Shown here: in pieces, positions 57,050 to 64,000 of the stretch
Numbering within the stretch: position 1 is the stretch's first letter
How the letters are laid out: the number at the start of each line of letters is the position of its first letter
Origin: Luminiphilus syltensis NOR5-1B
GTDB taxonomy: Bacteria; Pseudomonadota; Gammaproteobacteria; Pseudomonadales; Halieaceae
Length of the DNA stretch: 64,000 nt
Direction of reading: 5' to 3'
Assembly (NCBI RefSeq): GCF_000158175.1
Contig: NZ_DS999411.1
Location: 1,088,596 to 1,152,595, forward strand
Made by a program: the position numbers and the translations under genes
The notes under the pieces: model-generated
Seen by the model: only the letters and a program-made list of their open reading frames with translations
Database searches by the model: none
What the model was told of the DNA's origin: nothing

Positions 57050-57586
57050 CTAGTCCAGGGTCTCGATCGTGTGGTTGTGGTTGGTGAAAACGCAGATATC
57101 ACCGGCAATCGTCAGGCCTTTGCGGACAATCGCCTCTGCGCCAAGCTCGGTATTGTCGAGCAGCGCCCGTGCAGCTGCCTGCGCGTAAGGACCGCCTGAG
57201 CCAATCGCAATCAGGTTGTCTTCGGGCTCGATAACATCGCCGTTACCCGTAATAATGAGCGATGTTTCCCGGTCTGCGACGGCAAGCAGGGCTTCCAGTC
57301 GACGCAGCGAGCGTTCCGAGCGCCAGAGCTTGGCGAGTTCCACTGCGGCCCGGGTCAACTGCCCCTGATATTTCTCAAGTTGCGCCTCGAAGAGCTCGAA
57401 AAGGGTGAACGCATCGGCGGTACCACCGGCAAAACCGGCGATAACCTGGTCACGGAACAATCGACGAACCTTGCGCGCGTTGCCTTTCATGACGGTATTG
57501 CCCATAGACACCTGGCCGTCACCGCCAATGGCGACGATTCCGTCGCGGCGCACCGATACAATTGTAGTGCCGTGATACTGTTCCAT
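57050..57586 (-). CDS. hslV: ATP-dependent protease peptidase subunit HslV
   Basis: 178 residues. Proteasome-like Thr peptidase. The N-terminus is MEQYHG followed by [10 protein letters not shown]; the catalytic Thr becomes the N-terminal residue after removal of the short propeptide (Thr7). [14 protein letters not shown] and [13 protein letters not shown] are typical. Usual homologues in Pseudomonas and E. coli start directly at MTT. A weak sigma-32-like sequence lies just upstream (see findings). Confidence 0.97.
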   Translation of the reverse strand: MEQYHGTTIVSVRRDGIVAIGGDGQVSMGNTVMKGNARKVRRLFRDQVIAGFAGGTADAFTLFELFEAQLEKYQGQLTRAAVELAKLWRSERSLRRLEALLAVADRETSLIITGNGDVIEPEDNLIAIGSGGPYAQAAARALLDNTELGAEAIVRKGLTIAGDICVFTNHNHTIETLD

Positions 57587-57642
57587 TACTTTATTCCTGT
57601 TGACGTCGAGCAGATGTGGCGACGATAGGCGGCGAAATCAAG

Positions 57643-58260
57643 TCAGCGCTCGATGGTACGCTTGAGCAGCAGCGTATCGATCGCCTGTTGCGCGGTGAGT
57701 GAACGGGCGTTGGCCATTTGTGAGCGGTTGTCGAAGGGGCCGATATAGACCCGGTGCCAGGTGCCATTATCGCTGACGGTTTTTTCTATCGATGCACTCA
57801 GCCCCAGTAGTGCCAGCTCCCCTCGGCGTCGATCGGCATCCCGCGGGTCGCGAAAAGACCCTGCCTGAAGAATGTAGCGGCTATTACTTGAGATTGCCGC
57901 CTCCTGGCTGTTTCTGGCGGCTTCCCGAGTGACGTCGCCGACCACGTCGAGCTTTTGCGAGGGCAGGACGGTATAAAAATCAAACCGGGGCCCCGTTTCT
58001 TCTTCGGCAGTGATGACCTCTGCGGGCACGACTTTCGCAACCGACTCCCCCGTGTTGGAGCGATCCAGCCAATAATCGTAGCCCAGTACGGCGATGACAA
58101 CACCGGCGAACACCCCGGCGACAAAGCCCTGGAAATGCGCTCTCGACAGCGTGGGAGGCTGTGCATCAGCCTTCTTGCCACGAGTCGCCGCGCCGCGTCG
58201 ACTGGTGGTGGTTTTGCGCGCCGGCGCGCGACGGTTTCCCTGGCTGCTTGCCACAATCAC
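57643..58260 (-). CDS. SPOR-domain protein (FtsN-like)
   Basis: 205 residues. A basic, low-complexity cytosolic tail (residues 1-40), one membrane helix (about 46-65), an acidic linker and a C-terminal SPOR domain (about 130-205; [24 protein letters not shown]). SPOR binds denuded glycan at the septum, consistent with a cell-division protein like FtsN. The start is GTG 58260 overlapping the argS stop (GTGA). Conserved between argS and hslV in pseudomonads. Confidence 0.88.
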   Translation of the reverse strand: MIVASSQGNRRAPARKTTTSRRGAATRGKKADAQPPTLSRAHFQGFVAGVFAGVVIAVLGYDYWLDRSNTGESVAKVVPAEVITAEEETGPRFDFYTVLPSQKLDVVGDVTREAARNSQEAAISSNSRYILQAGSFRDPRDADRRRGELALLGLSASIEKTVSDNGTWHRVYIGPFDNRSQMANARSLTAQQAIDTLLLKRTIER

Positions 58261-59942
58261 ATACTCTCTGGTGCAGAGACGCCAAGGAGCGCCAGGCCAT
58301 TGGCTATCACCTGTCGTGTCGCGTCCGCCAACGCCAGTCTCGCTCTTGCCACCGGTGGCTCAGCGTCGAGCATCTTGTGCGCGTTGTAAAACGAGTGAAA
58401 CTCGCCGGCCACACCGCGCAGGTAATTGGCGATATCGTGGGGCTCGAGTCGCTCGGCGGCGGTGCTGACCACCTCCGGGAACCGGCTCAGGGTCAGCGCG
58501 AGGGCGAGTGCCTCTGGTTCAATCAGGGTATCGAGGGATTCGAGTCCGTCAGTGGGTGTCCAGTCCGGATCCTGTTGGCGGGCTTTACGCTCCACGCTGC
58601 AGACTCGAGCATGCGCGTATTGGATGTAATAGACCGGATTTTCGTTGCTTTGTGAGCGCGCCAGATCGATATCAAACGTAAGCTGGGACGTCGCCGCTCG
58701 GGCCGTGAGGAAAAAGCGTGTAGCGTCACGGCCTACCCAATCAATCAAATCGCTTAGCGTGACGTAACTGCCGGCGCGCTTGGAAAGCTTCACCTCGGCG
58801 CCGTCGCGCATGACCGTCACCATCTGGTGCAGCACGTATTCGGGCCAGCCATCGGGTATTCCCGCGTCCAGCCCCTGCAGACCGGCCCTGACGCGTGTAA
58901 TCGTGCTGTGGTGGTCGGCTCCCTGCTCGTTGATCACGCGCTGGTAACCCCGCCGCCATTTATTGCGGTGATAGGCAACGTCGGGCACGAAATAGGTATA
59001 GCCGCCCTCGCGCTTACGCATGACGCGGTCCTTGTCATCACCGAATTCGGTGCTGCGCAGCCACAGCGCACCGTCCTGTTCGTAGGTGTGACCGTTTATG
59101 GTCAACTCTTCGACCACTCGATCGACTTCGCCCCCGTCATAAAGCGAGGATTCGAGGAAATACTCGTCAAATTGAACGCCAAATGCTTTCAGATCGGCAT
59201 CTTGCTCACGCCGCAACCAGGCCACGGCGAAGGCACGAATATTATCCAGATCGTCACTATCACCATTGGCCGCGACTTCGCGGTCCGCTGCCGCCACCGC
59301 TTCTTTTTTCAAAAAAGCATCCGCCAGATCCGCGATGTATTCACCGCGGTAGCCATCGTCAGGCCAGTTCGCATTTTCCGGTGTCAGCCCTTTGGCGCGT
59401 GCCTGAACCGATAGCGCCAGGTTGCTTATCTGCTGCCCTGCATCGTTGTAGTAGAACTCGCGATGCACATCCCAGCCCGTAGCCGTCAACAGTCGACTCA
59501 GGGAGTCGCCGATGGCGGCACCGCGCCCGTGCCCGACGTGCAGTGGCCCCGTGGGATTGGCCGAGACAAACTCGACCTGTACCTTGCCGCGGCGGGTGTG
59601 CCGTTGGTATCCGTACTCAGCACCTTGAGTGAGAATCTCTCGAATAACCCCGGTATTGCTGGCCTGGCTGAGTCGGAAGTTGATAAAACCGGGTCCCGCA
59701 ATTTCAGTGCCTTCTATCAGGGAGTTATCGGGCAGCGCGTCGATCAGGCGCTGGGCAAATTCCCGTGGCGGCATTCCCGCGCGCTTCGCCAACACCATAG
59801 CCAGATTGGTCGCGAAATCGCCGTGGCTGGGATCCTTCGGATGCTCAATTTTGGGGCTGACGACTTCGCCATCAGATAGCGTCCCCGCGGCAACCAGTGA
59901 TTGCAATGCCTGTTCTAGAAGCGAAGTGAGCGCTTCTTTCAT
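58257..59942 (-). CDS. argS: Arginyl-tRNA synthetase
   Basis: 561 residues. Class I synthetase with [12 protein letters not shown] (HIGH motif, about residue 136) and KLSKRAG (KMSK variant, about residue 386), plus an N-terminal Add-1 domain and C-terminal DALR anticodon-binding domain. Charges tRNA-Arg. The 121-base gap to priA holds no clear terminator. Confidence 0.97.
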   Translation of the reverse strand: MKEALTSLLEQALQSLVAAGTLSDGEVVSPKIEHPKDPSHGDFATNLAMVLAKRAGMPPREFAQRLIDALPDNSLIEGTEIAGPGFINFRLSQASNTGVIREILTQGAEYGYQRHTRRGKVQVEFVSANPTGPLHVGHGRGAAIGDSLSRLLTATGWDVHREFYYNDAGQQISNLALSVQARAKGLTPENANWPDDGYRGEYIADLADAFLKKEAVAAADREVAANGDSDDLDNIRAFAVAWLRREQDADLKAFGVQFDEYFLESSLYDGGEVDRVVEELTINGHTYEQDGALWLRSTEFGDDKDRVMRKREGGYTYFVPDVAYHRNKWRRGYQRVINEQGADHHSTITRVRAGLQGLDAGIPDGWPEYVLHQMVTVMRDGAEVKLSKRAGSYVTLSDLIDWVGRDATRFFLTARAATSQLTFDIDLARSQSNENPVYYIQYAHARVCSVERKARQQDPDWTPTDGLESLDTLIEPEALALALTLSRFPEVVSTAAERLEPHDIANYLRGVAGEFHSFYNAHKMLDAEPPVARARLALADATRQVIANGLALLGVSAPESM

Positions 59943-60063
59943 ACCGATACCTCAGATTCAATGAGCGGGCCATAAGCGGATAGCGCCGATCATGGCCACT
60001 GGCTTGGTTTCCAGCAGTCAGGATTATCCCTGCTGTGGCGCCGCTTCACCAGTTGCGTTTAGT

Positions 60064-62265
60064 TTATAGCGTCTCGATAGGGTCGATATCGACAAACCAG
60101 TTGAGCCCGCTGGGCCGGGGTAATGCCTCGGCGACCGCCACCAGCGTGTTCATCGCCAGGGCCAGCGCCCTGCGCGTGTCGGCCATTACGATCAGTTGGC
60201 TGCGAAAGCGCCCTGCACGCCGCGCCATCGCGGCCGGCAGCGGACCAATAAGGGTGCTGGCTGTGGTATTCATCTCGCGTTTTACCTGCTGGAGGAACCC
60301 GATACCCTGATCGAGGGAGGTGCTGTCGCAACGCATAACTGCCATGGCACCCACCGGTGGCAGACCCCGCTGATAACGCTGTTCAATGATCTCGGCCGCC
60401 ATCACGCCGTACTCCTCCCGCAACGCTCGCGCAATGATGGGATGCTCCGGATGCCGGGTTTGCAGCAGCACCTGGCCCGGGTGGTCACCGCGCCCGGCGC
60501 GCCCCGCGACCTGATAGAGCAGCTGTAACAGTCGCTCTTCGCCCCGGAAATCGGGATTGAACAGCAGGTTATCGGCATCGACAACGCCCACTAGGGTCAC
60601 CCTGGGGAAGTGATGTCCCTTGGTGAGCATTTGCGTTCCGATCATGATGGCGGGGGCTGGGTCCCTGACAGCGGAGTGAAAGGCGTCACGACTGCCTTTG
60701 CCGGTCATGGTATCGCTATCAACCCGGTACAGTGCGGTACCCGGGAATTGTGCTGCGAGCACCGCTTCGCTCTGCTCGGTGCCCACTCCGGTTGATGCCA
60801 GTCGCGATCCGCCGCAGTGTTGGCAGTGCCCCGGCAGGTCCCGGTTCCAGCCGCAATGATGGCAACGCAGTCGGATTGGATGCCGGTGAACCGCGAGACC
60901 CGCATCGCAGTGGCGGCACTGGGCGACCCATCCGCAATCGTGACACTGCAACCCAGCGGCGAAGCCGCGTCGATGCACAAACAACAGCGCTTGCTCACCT
61001 CGATCGAGGGTTTGCCTGACCGTGTCGAGCATTTCTGTAGACAGGCCGCCGCGCAGCGCCAGACCGCGGACATCGATTGCGCGTGCGCTCGGCAGCGAGG
61101 CACCGCCGGCGCGCTGGCGCAGACGGAGCAATTGATAACGTCCGCGATTCACATTATCGAGGGATTCTATGCTGGGTGTGGCACTGCCCAATACGACGGT
61201 GCAGTCGGCCAGGTGTCCCCGTTTCACGGCCACATCCCGGGCGGAATAGCGCAACCCATCCTGTTGGCTGTAGCCCGCATCGTGTTCCTCATCGACGATA
61301 ATCAGTCCGGGCCGGGCGAGGGGCACAAAAACCGCCGAGCGTGTGCCTATGACAATAGCGGCCTTGCCGGCTCTGGCCGCTGACCACCCGCGATCGCGCT
61401 CCCCATCGGACAATCCTGAGTGCAGCACCACAATGGGCGCGTCGAAGCGCTCCTTGAATCTCGCCAGCATCTGCGGGGTGAGCCCGATCTCGGGTAAGAG
61501 CAGCAAGGCCTGTCTGCTGCCTGCAATACAGCTGGCGATCGCCTGCAGGTAGACCTCGGTTTTACCGCTCCCGGTAATGCCATCAAGCAGGTGGCAGCGG
61601 TACCCACCGAGGGTGTCGCGAATCGCGCTGATGGCCTCCTGCTGCTCGCTGGAGGGCGGCAGGGGCGGCCCCGCGTTCCACGCCGGATTACCGTCGATCT
61701 GACAACGCACCGCCAGATCCTTGGCAATCAGCTGGCGCACAATACCCGTGCTGATGCCGGCATCGCGGAGTGCTGAGAGCGGCTGCGCCTCCGCCTGTAG
61801 CAGGGCGAGCAGCTGTGCCTGTCGTGGTGAGCGTTTGAGCGCGTTTTCGGGCAGACCCTGGCCCCTGAGTGTTAACTTCAGCCCCGGTTCACCCATTGAT
61901 GCCGGCGGCTCGCCGCGGCGCTCACAGGGTGACAAGGCCAGCGGATAAACCTCGCCAATGGGGTGTAGATAGTAATCAGAAACCCAACGCATGAGCTGTT
62001 GGTGGAGAGGGTCCAGCAGGGGCTGCTCATCAAGCACGGCCGTGATCGGCTTCAGTTTCATCGGATCCACGGTCGAGACATCGACCCGGTGCAGGATCAG
62101 GGCGACCACCTGGCGGCGGCCAAAGGGTACCTGAACCCGGTTCCCGGGCATCACCGCGCCGGGGTCAATGTTGTGGGGTATCAGATAGTCAAACGCGCGC
62201 CGAAGCGGGGTCTGAACAGCGCAGGCGACAATAGGTCTCGATGCAGGGGGTTCGTGGCCGGCCAT
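60064..62265 (-). CDS. priA: Primosomal protein N' (replication restart helicase PriA)
   Basis: 733 residues. Restarts stalled forks. N-terminal DNA-binding domain, DEAH helicase with Walker A ITGSGKTE (about residue 228) and DEEH (about residue 325), four-cysteine-pair zinc region (C-x2-C repeats, about residues 438-492: CHDC, CRHC, CHHC, CQHC) inserted in the helicase, and C-terminal domain. Divergent from rpmE, the start of a 12-kb co-directional run ending at tatC. Confidence 0.97.
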   Translation of the reverse strand: MAGHEPPASRPIVACAVQTPLRRAFDYLIPHNIDPGAVMPGNRVQVPFGRRQVVALILHRVDVSTVDPMKLKPITAVLDEQPLLDPLHQQLMRWVSDYYLHPIGEVYPLALSPCERRGEPPASMGEPGLKLTLRGQGLPENALKRSPRQAQLLALLQAEAQPLSALRDAGISTGIVRQLIAKDLAVRCQIDGNPAWNAGPPLPPSSEQQEAISAIRDTLGGYRCHLLDGITGSGKTEVYLQAIASCIAGSRQALLLLPEIGLTPQMLARFKERFDAPIVVLHSGLSDGERDRGWSAARAGKAAIVIGTRSAVFVPLARPGLIIVDEEHDAGYSQQDGLRYSARDVAVKRGHLADCTVVLGSATPSIESLDNVNRGRYQLLRLRQRAGGASLPSARAIDVRGLALRGGLSTEMLDTVRQTLDRGEQALLFVHRRGFAAGLQCHDCGWVAQCRHCDAGLAVHRHPIRLRCHHCGWNRDLPGHCQHCGGSRLASTGVGTEQSEAVLAAQFPGTALYRVDSDTMTGKGSRDAFHSAVRDPAPAIMIGTQMLTKGHHFPRVTLVGVVDADNLLFNPDFRGEERLLQLLYQVAGRAGRGDHPGQVLLQTRHPEHPIIARALREEYGVMAAEIIEQRYQRGLPPVGAMAVMRCDSTSLDQGIGFLQQVKREMNTTASTLIGPLPAAMARRAGRFRSQLIVMADTRRALALAMNTLVAVAEALPRPSGLNWFVDIDPIETL

Positions 62266-62323
62266 GGCGTCAGTAGTGCTGCTTCGAGGGTAATATGACC
62301 ATTACCGGAGTGTACAGCAGGCC

Positions 62324-62351
62324 TTGTAAAAGCGGGCCGCTCTGGTACCAT
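62324..62351 (+). promoter_or_regulatory. Putative sigma-70 promoter of rpmE
   Basis: TTGTAA (62324-62329) and TACCAT (62346-62351) with a 16-base spacer, followed by a leader with a T-rich stretch (62360-62366) before the rpmE ATG. Pattern match only. Confidence 0.5.
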
Positions 62352-62394
62352 TCGCCCTCTTTTTTTACACGTCAGTCTCCTGGCAGGGAAAATC

Positions 62395-62610
62395 ATGCAA
62401 GCTGAAATCCACCCAAAGTACGAAGAAGTGACTGCTCGCTGCAGCTGCGGGAACGAAATCAAGACCCGTTCAACGCTGTGCAACGACCTCAGTATCGACG
62501 TCTGCAGCAACTGCCATCCATTTTATACGGGCAAGCAGAAGAAGGCCGATTCTGGTGGGCGCGTTGACCGGTTCAACAAGCGCTTCGCCGGACGCAGTCT
62601 CAAGAAGTAG
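62395..62610 (+). CDS. rpmE: 50S ribosomal protein L31 (zinc-binding type)
   Basis: 71 residues. The C+ form with cysteines in CSCG (about 16 and 18) and CSNC (about 37 and 40) that hold Zn2+. Cysteine-free paralogues replace it under zinc starvation; none is seen here. [22 protein letters not shown] is the usual tail. Followed by an intrinsic terminator. Confidence 0.97.
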   Translation: MQAEIHPKYEEVTARCSCGNEIKTRSTLCNDLSIDVCSNCHPFYTGKQKKADSGGRVDRFNKRFAGRSLKK

Positions 62611-62630
62611 TCAAGCGCAGTACACAGAAA

Positions 62631-62655
62631 CGCCGGCACAGCCGGCGTTTTTTTT
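62631..62655 (+). terminator. Intrinsic terminator after rpmE
   Basis: CGCCGGC (62631-62637), loop ACA, GCCGGCG (62641-62647), then eight T. Strong stem and long U-tract. Confidence 0.92.
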
Positions 62656-62725
62656 GCCCGAATGCCATCGCATTACAATAAAGCCACAGGCGGTGGTCTG
62701 ACGTGAATAACGATAGGGGAAAAGT

Positions 62726-64000
62726 ATGTCAGAACGATTGAAGCGGGATTCTTTGGAGTACCACGCATTACCGGTTCCGGGAAAAATCAGTATTGAGCTG
62801 ACAAAACCTGCCGAAACCATGCGACATCTCGCGATGGCATACAGCCCCGGGGTTGCTGAACCCTGCAGCCAAATTGCCCACGACCCCTCACTGGCCTATC
62901 GCTACACCGGCAAAGGCAATAGTGTTGCGGTGATCAGCAATGGAACGGCAGTGCTGGGATTGGGCAATCTGGGCGCATTAGCCAGTAAACCGGTAATGGA
63001 AGGTAAAGCACTGCTGTTCAAACGCTTCGCTGACATCAACGCCATCGATGTGCTGGTTGATACGCAGGACGTCGATACCTTCGTCAACACCGTACGGGCT
63101 ATTTCATGCACTTACGGCGGAATTAATCTCGAGGACATCAAGGCACCTGAGTGTTTTGAAATCGAGCGACGGCTGCAGGCTTGCTGCGATATCCCGGTGT
63201 TCCATGACGATCAGCACGGCACCGCTATTGTTACTGCCGCCGGACTGGTCAATGCGCTCGAAGTGCAGGAAAAATCCCTGGAGGATGTCACGGTGGTCTG
63301 TCTCGGTGCCGGTGCGGCCGCGGTAGCCTGCATGAACCTGCTGCTCGAAATGGGCGCAGATCCGTCGCGAATGATGATGCTGGATCGGCAGGGTGTGATT
63401 CATAGCAAGCGAGATAATTTGAGCGAGCAGAAGGCTCTGTTTGCCGTTGATACGGACAAACGAACCCTTGACGACGCCATGAAGGGCGCCGATGTACTCA
63501 TCGGGCTCTCGGGCCCTGACCTGGTGAGCGCCGATATGGTGCGCTCCATGGCGCCGCGACCCATTATATTTGCCTGCTCGAATCCCAATCCGGAAATCAA
63601 TCGCGAACTGGCGCTCGCCACCCGCGATGACCTGATTATGGCCACCGGTCGTTCCGACTACCCCAACCAGGTCAACAACGTGCTCGGTTTCCCCTTTATT
63701 TTCAGAGGCGCCCTCGATGTTCGCGCATCGACCATCAACGAGGCGATGAAGATCGCAACGGTTAAGGCACTGGCTCAGCTGGCGCGGGAGCCGGTACCGG
63801 AATCCGTACTCGATGCCTACAGTGTGGTTGAGCTCGAGTTCGGTCCCTATTACATCCTGCCTAAGCCCATGGATCCAAGGCTCATGCCTATTATTGCTCC
63901 CGCGGTGGCCAAAGCCGCGATCGAATCGGGTGTGGCGCGGGCGCCGCTGGATGAAGATTATGAGGAGCAGCTCTGGGGTGGCGTTGGTTTTGGTGCCGAC
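62726..64000 (+). CDS. maeB: Malic enzyme (3' end cut by window)
   Basis: 425 codons without a stop up to the window end. Oxidative decarboxylation of malate to pyruvate. ATG 62726 is preceded by GGGGAAAAG. Malic domain with [58 protein letters not shown] (metal), and NAD(P)-fold [17 protein letters not shown]. Whether a phosphotransacetylase domain follows, as in E. coli MaeB, cannot be seen. Confidence 0.93.
   Translation, partial: MSERLKRDSLEYHALPVPGKISIELTKPAETMRHLAMAYSPGVAEPCSQIAHDPSLAYRYTGKGNSVAVISNGTAVLGLGNLGALASKPVMEGKALLFKRFADINAIDVLVDTQDVDTFVNTVRAISCTYGGINLEDIKAPECFEIERRLQACCDIPVFHDDQHGTAIVTAAGLVNALEVQEKSLEDVTVVCLGAGAAAVACMNLLLEMGADPSRMMMLDRQGVIHSKRDNLSEQKALFAVDTDKRTLDDAMKGADVLIGLSGPDLVSADMVRSMAPRPIIFACSNPNPEINRELALATRDDLIMATGRSDYPNQVNNVLGFPFIFRGALDVRASTINEAMKIATVKALAQLAREPVPESVLDAYSVVELEFGPYYILPKPMDPRLMPIIAPAVAKAAIESGVARAPLDEDYEEQLWGGVGFGAD

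Noticed and set aside
1-64000. CRISPR arrays, insertion sequences, prophage, toxin-antitoxin or restriction systems
   Set aside because: I saw no spaced direct repeats, transposase, integrase or restriction motifs in any frame examined.

Overview
The window is a dense, moderately GC-rich stretch of a gammaproteobacterial chromosome. Gene content and order (priA-argS-SPOR-hslVU-DUF971-ubiE-ubiJ-ubiB-hisI-hisE-tatABC; mutY next to hisBHAF; gpmI-envC-ctpA-yibQ; glnA-ntrBC-secB-grxC-rhodanese-typA; parC-ytjB-serB) recall Pseudomonas and its marine relatives (Cellvibrionales-type bacteria). I cannot fix the genus from sequence alone. I see no phage, insertion sequence, CRISPR array, toxin-antitoxin pair or defence island. 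This is mostly core genome with a few accessory cassettes.

Layout. 0-7.6 kb: the 3' part of parE, an exported YceI-like protein, an exported eight-heme cytochrome with a TPR tail, a glutamine amidotransferase, glyoxalase I, rdgC, a DUF1653 gene, a 124-nt imperfect palindrome, an ion channel and tRNA-Phe. 7.7-12 kb: a two-gene RND efflux cassette (pump and adaptor) without an outer-membrane channel. 12-16.2 kb: yggX and mutY, divergent from hisBHAF. 16.2-21.1 kb: gpmI-envC-ctpA-yibQ. 21.1-26.1 kb: nitrogen control, with glnA behind a sigma-54 promoter and an upstream NtrC dyad, then a DUF4124 gene coupled to ntrB and ntrC and preceded by a perfect NtrC dyad. 26.1-29.9 kb: secB, grxC, a membrane-anchored rhodanese, typA and elaA. 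30-37 kb: a cNMP-binding protein with parC, a ytjB-like membrane protein, serB, and efp-epmA. 37-43.4 kb: an NhaC antiporter, then a lipid-modification cassette (cfa, DUF1365, FAD oxidoreductase) divergent from an ECF sigma factor and a ChrR-type anti-sigma factor. 43.5-50.1 kb: the three-subunit transhydrogenase, an MsbA-type ABC exporter and a large MscS channel. 50.1-62.3 kb: one long co-directional run from priA down to tatC. The end holds rpmE and the start of a malic enzyme gene.

How parts work together. EpmA beta-lysylates EF-P and its gene overlaps the efp stop codon, apparently with a CTG start. NtrB/NtrC would drive glnA through sigma-54 and probably hold their own operon in check. 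The sigma factor/ChrR pair resembles the singlet-oxygen response module of Rhodobacter, and the divergent lipid genes are plausible targets because a TGATCC element lies upstream of them. HisI and HisE complete steps of the histidine pathway whose other genes here are hisBHAF. The tat, ubi and hslVU genes are housekeeping.

Most notable are the EpmA start, the nitrogen-control regulatory sites, the long palindrome beside tRNA-Phe, the lipid/ChrR cassette, and the catalytically dead cyclase-like domain in the YtjB-like protein. Nothing here is clearly a wholly new system.
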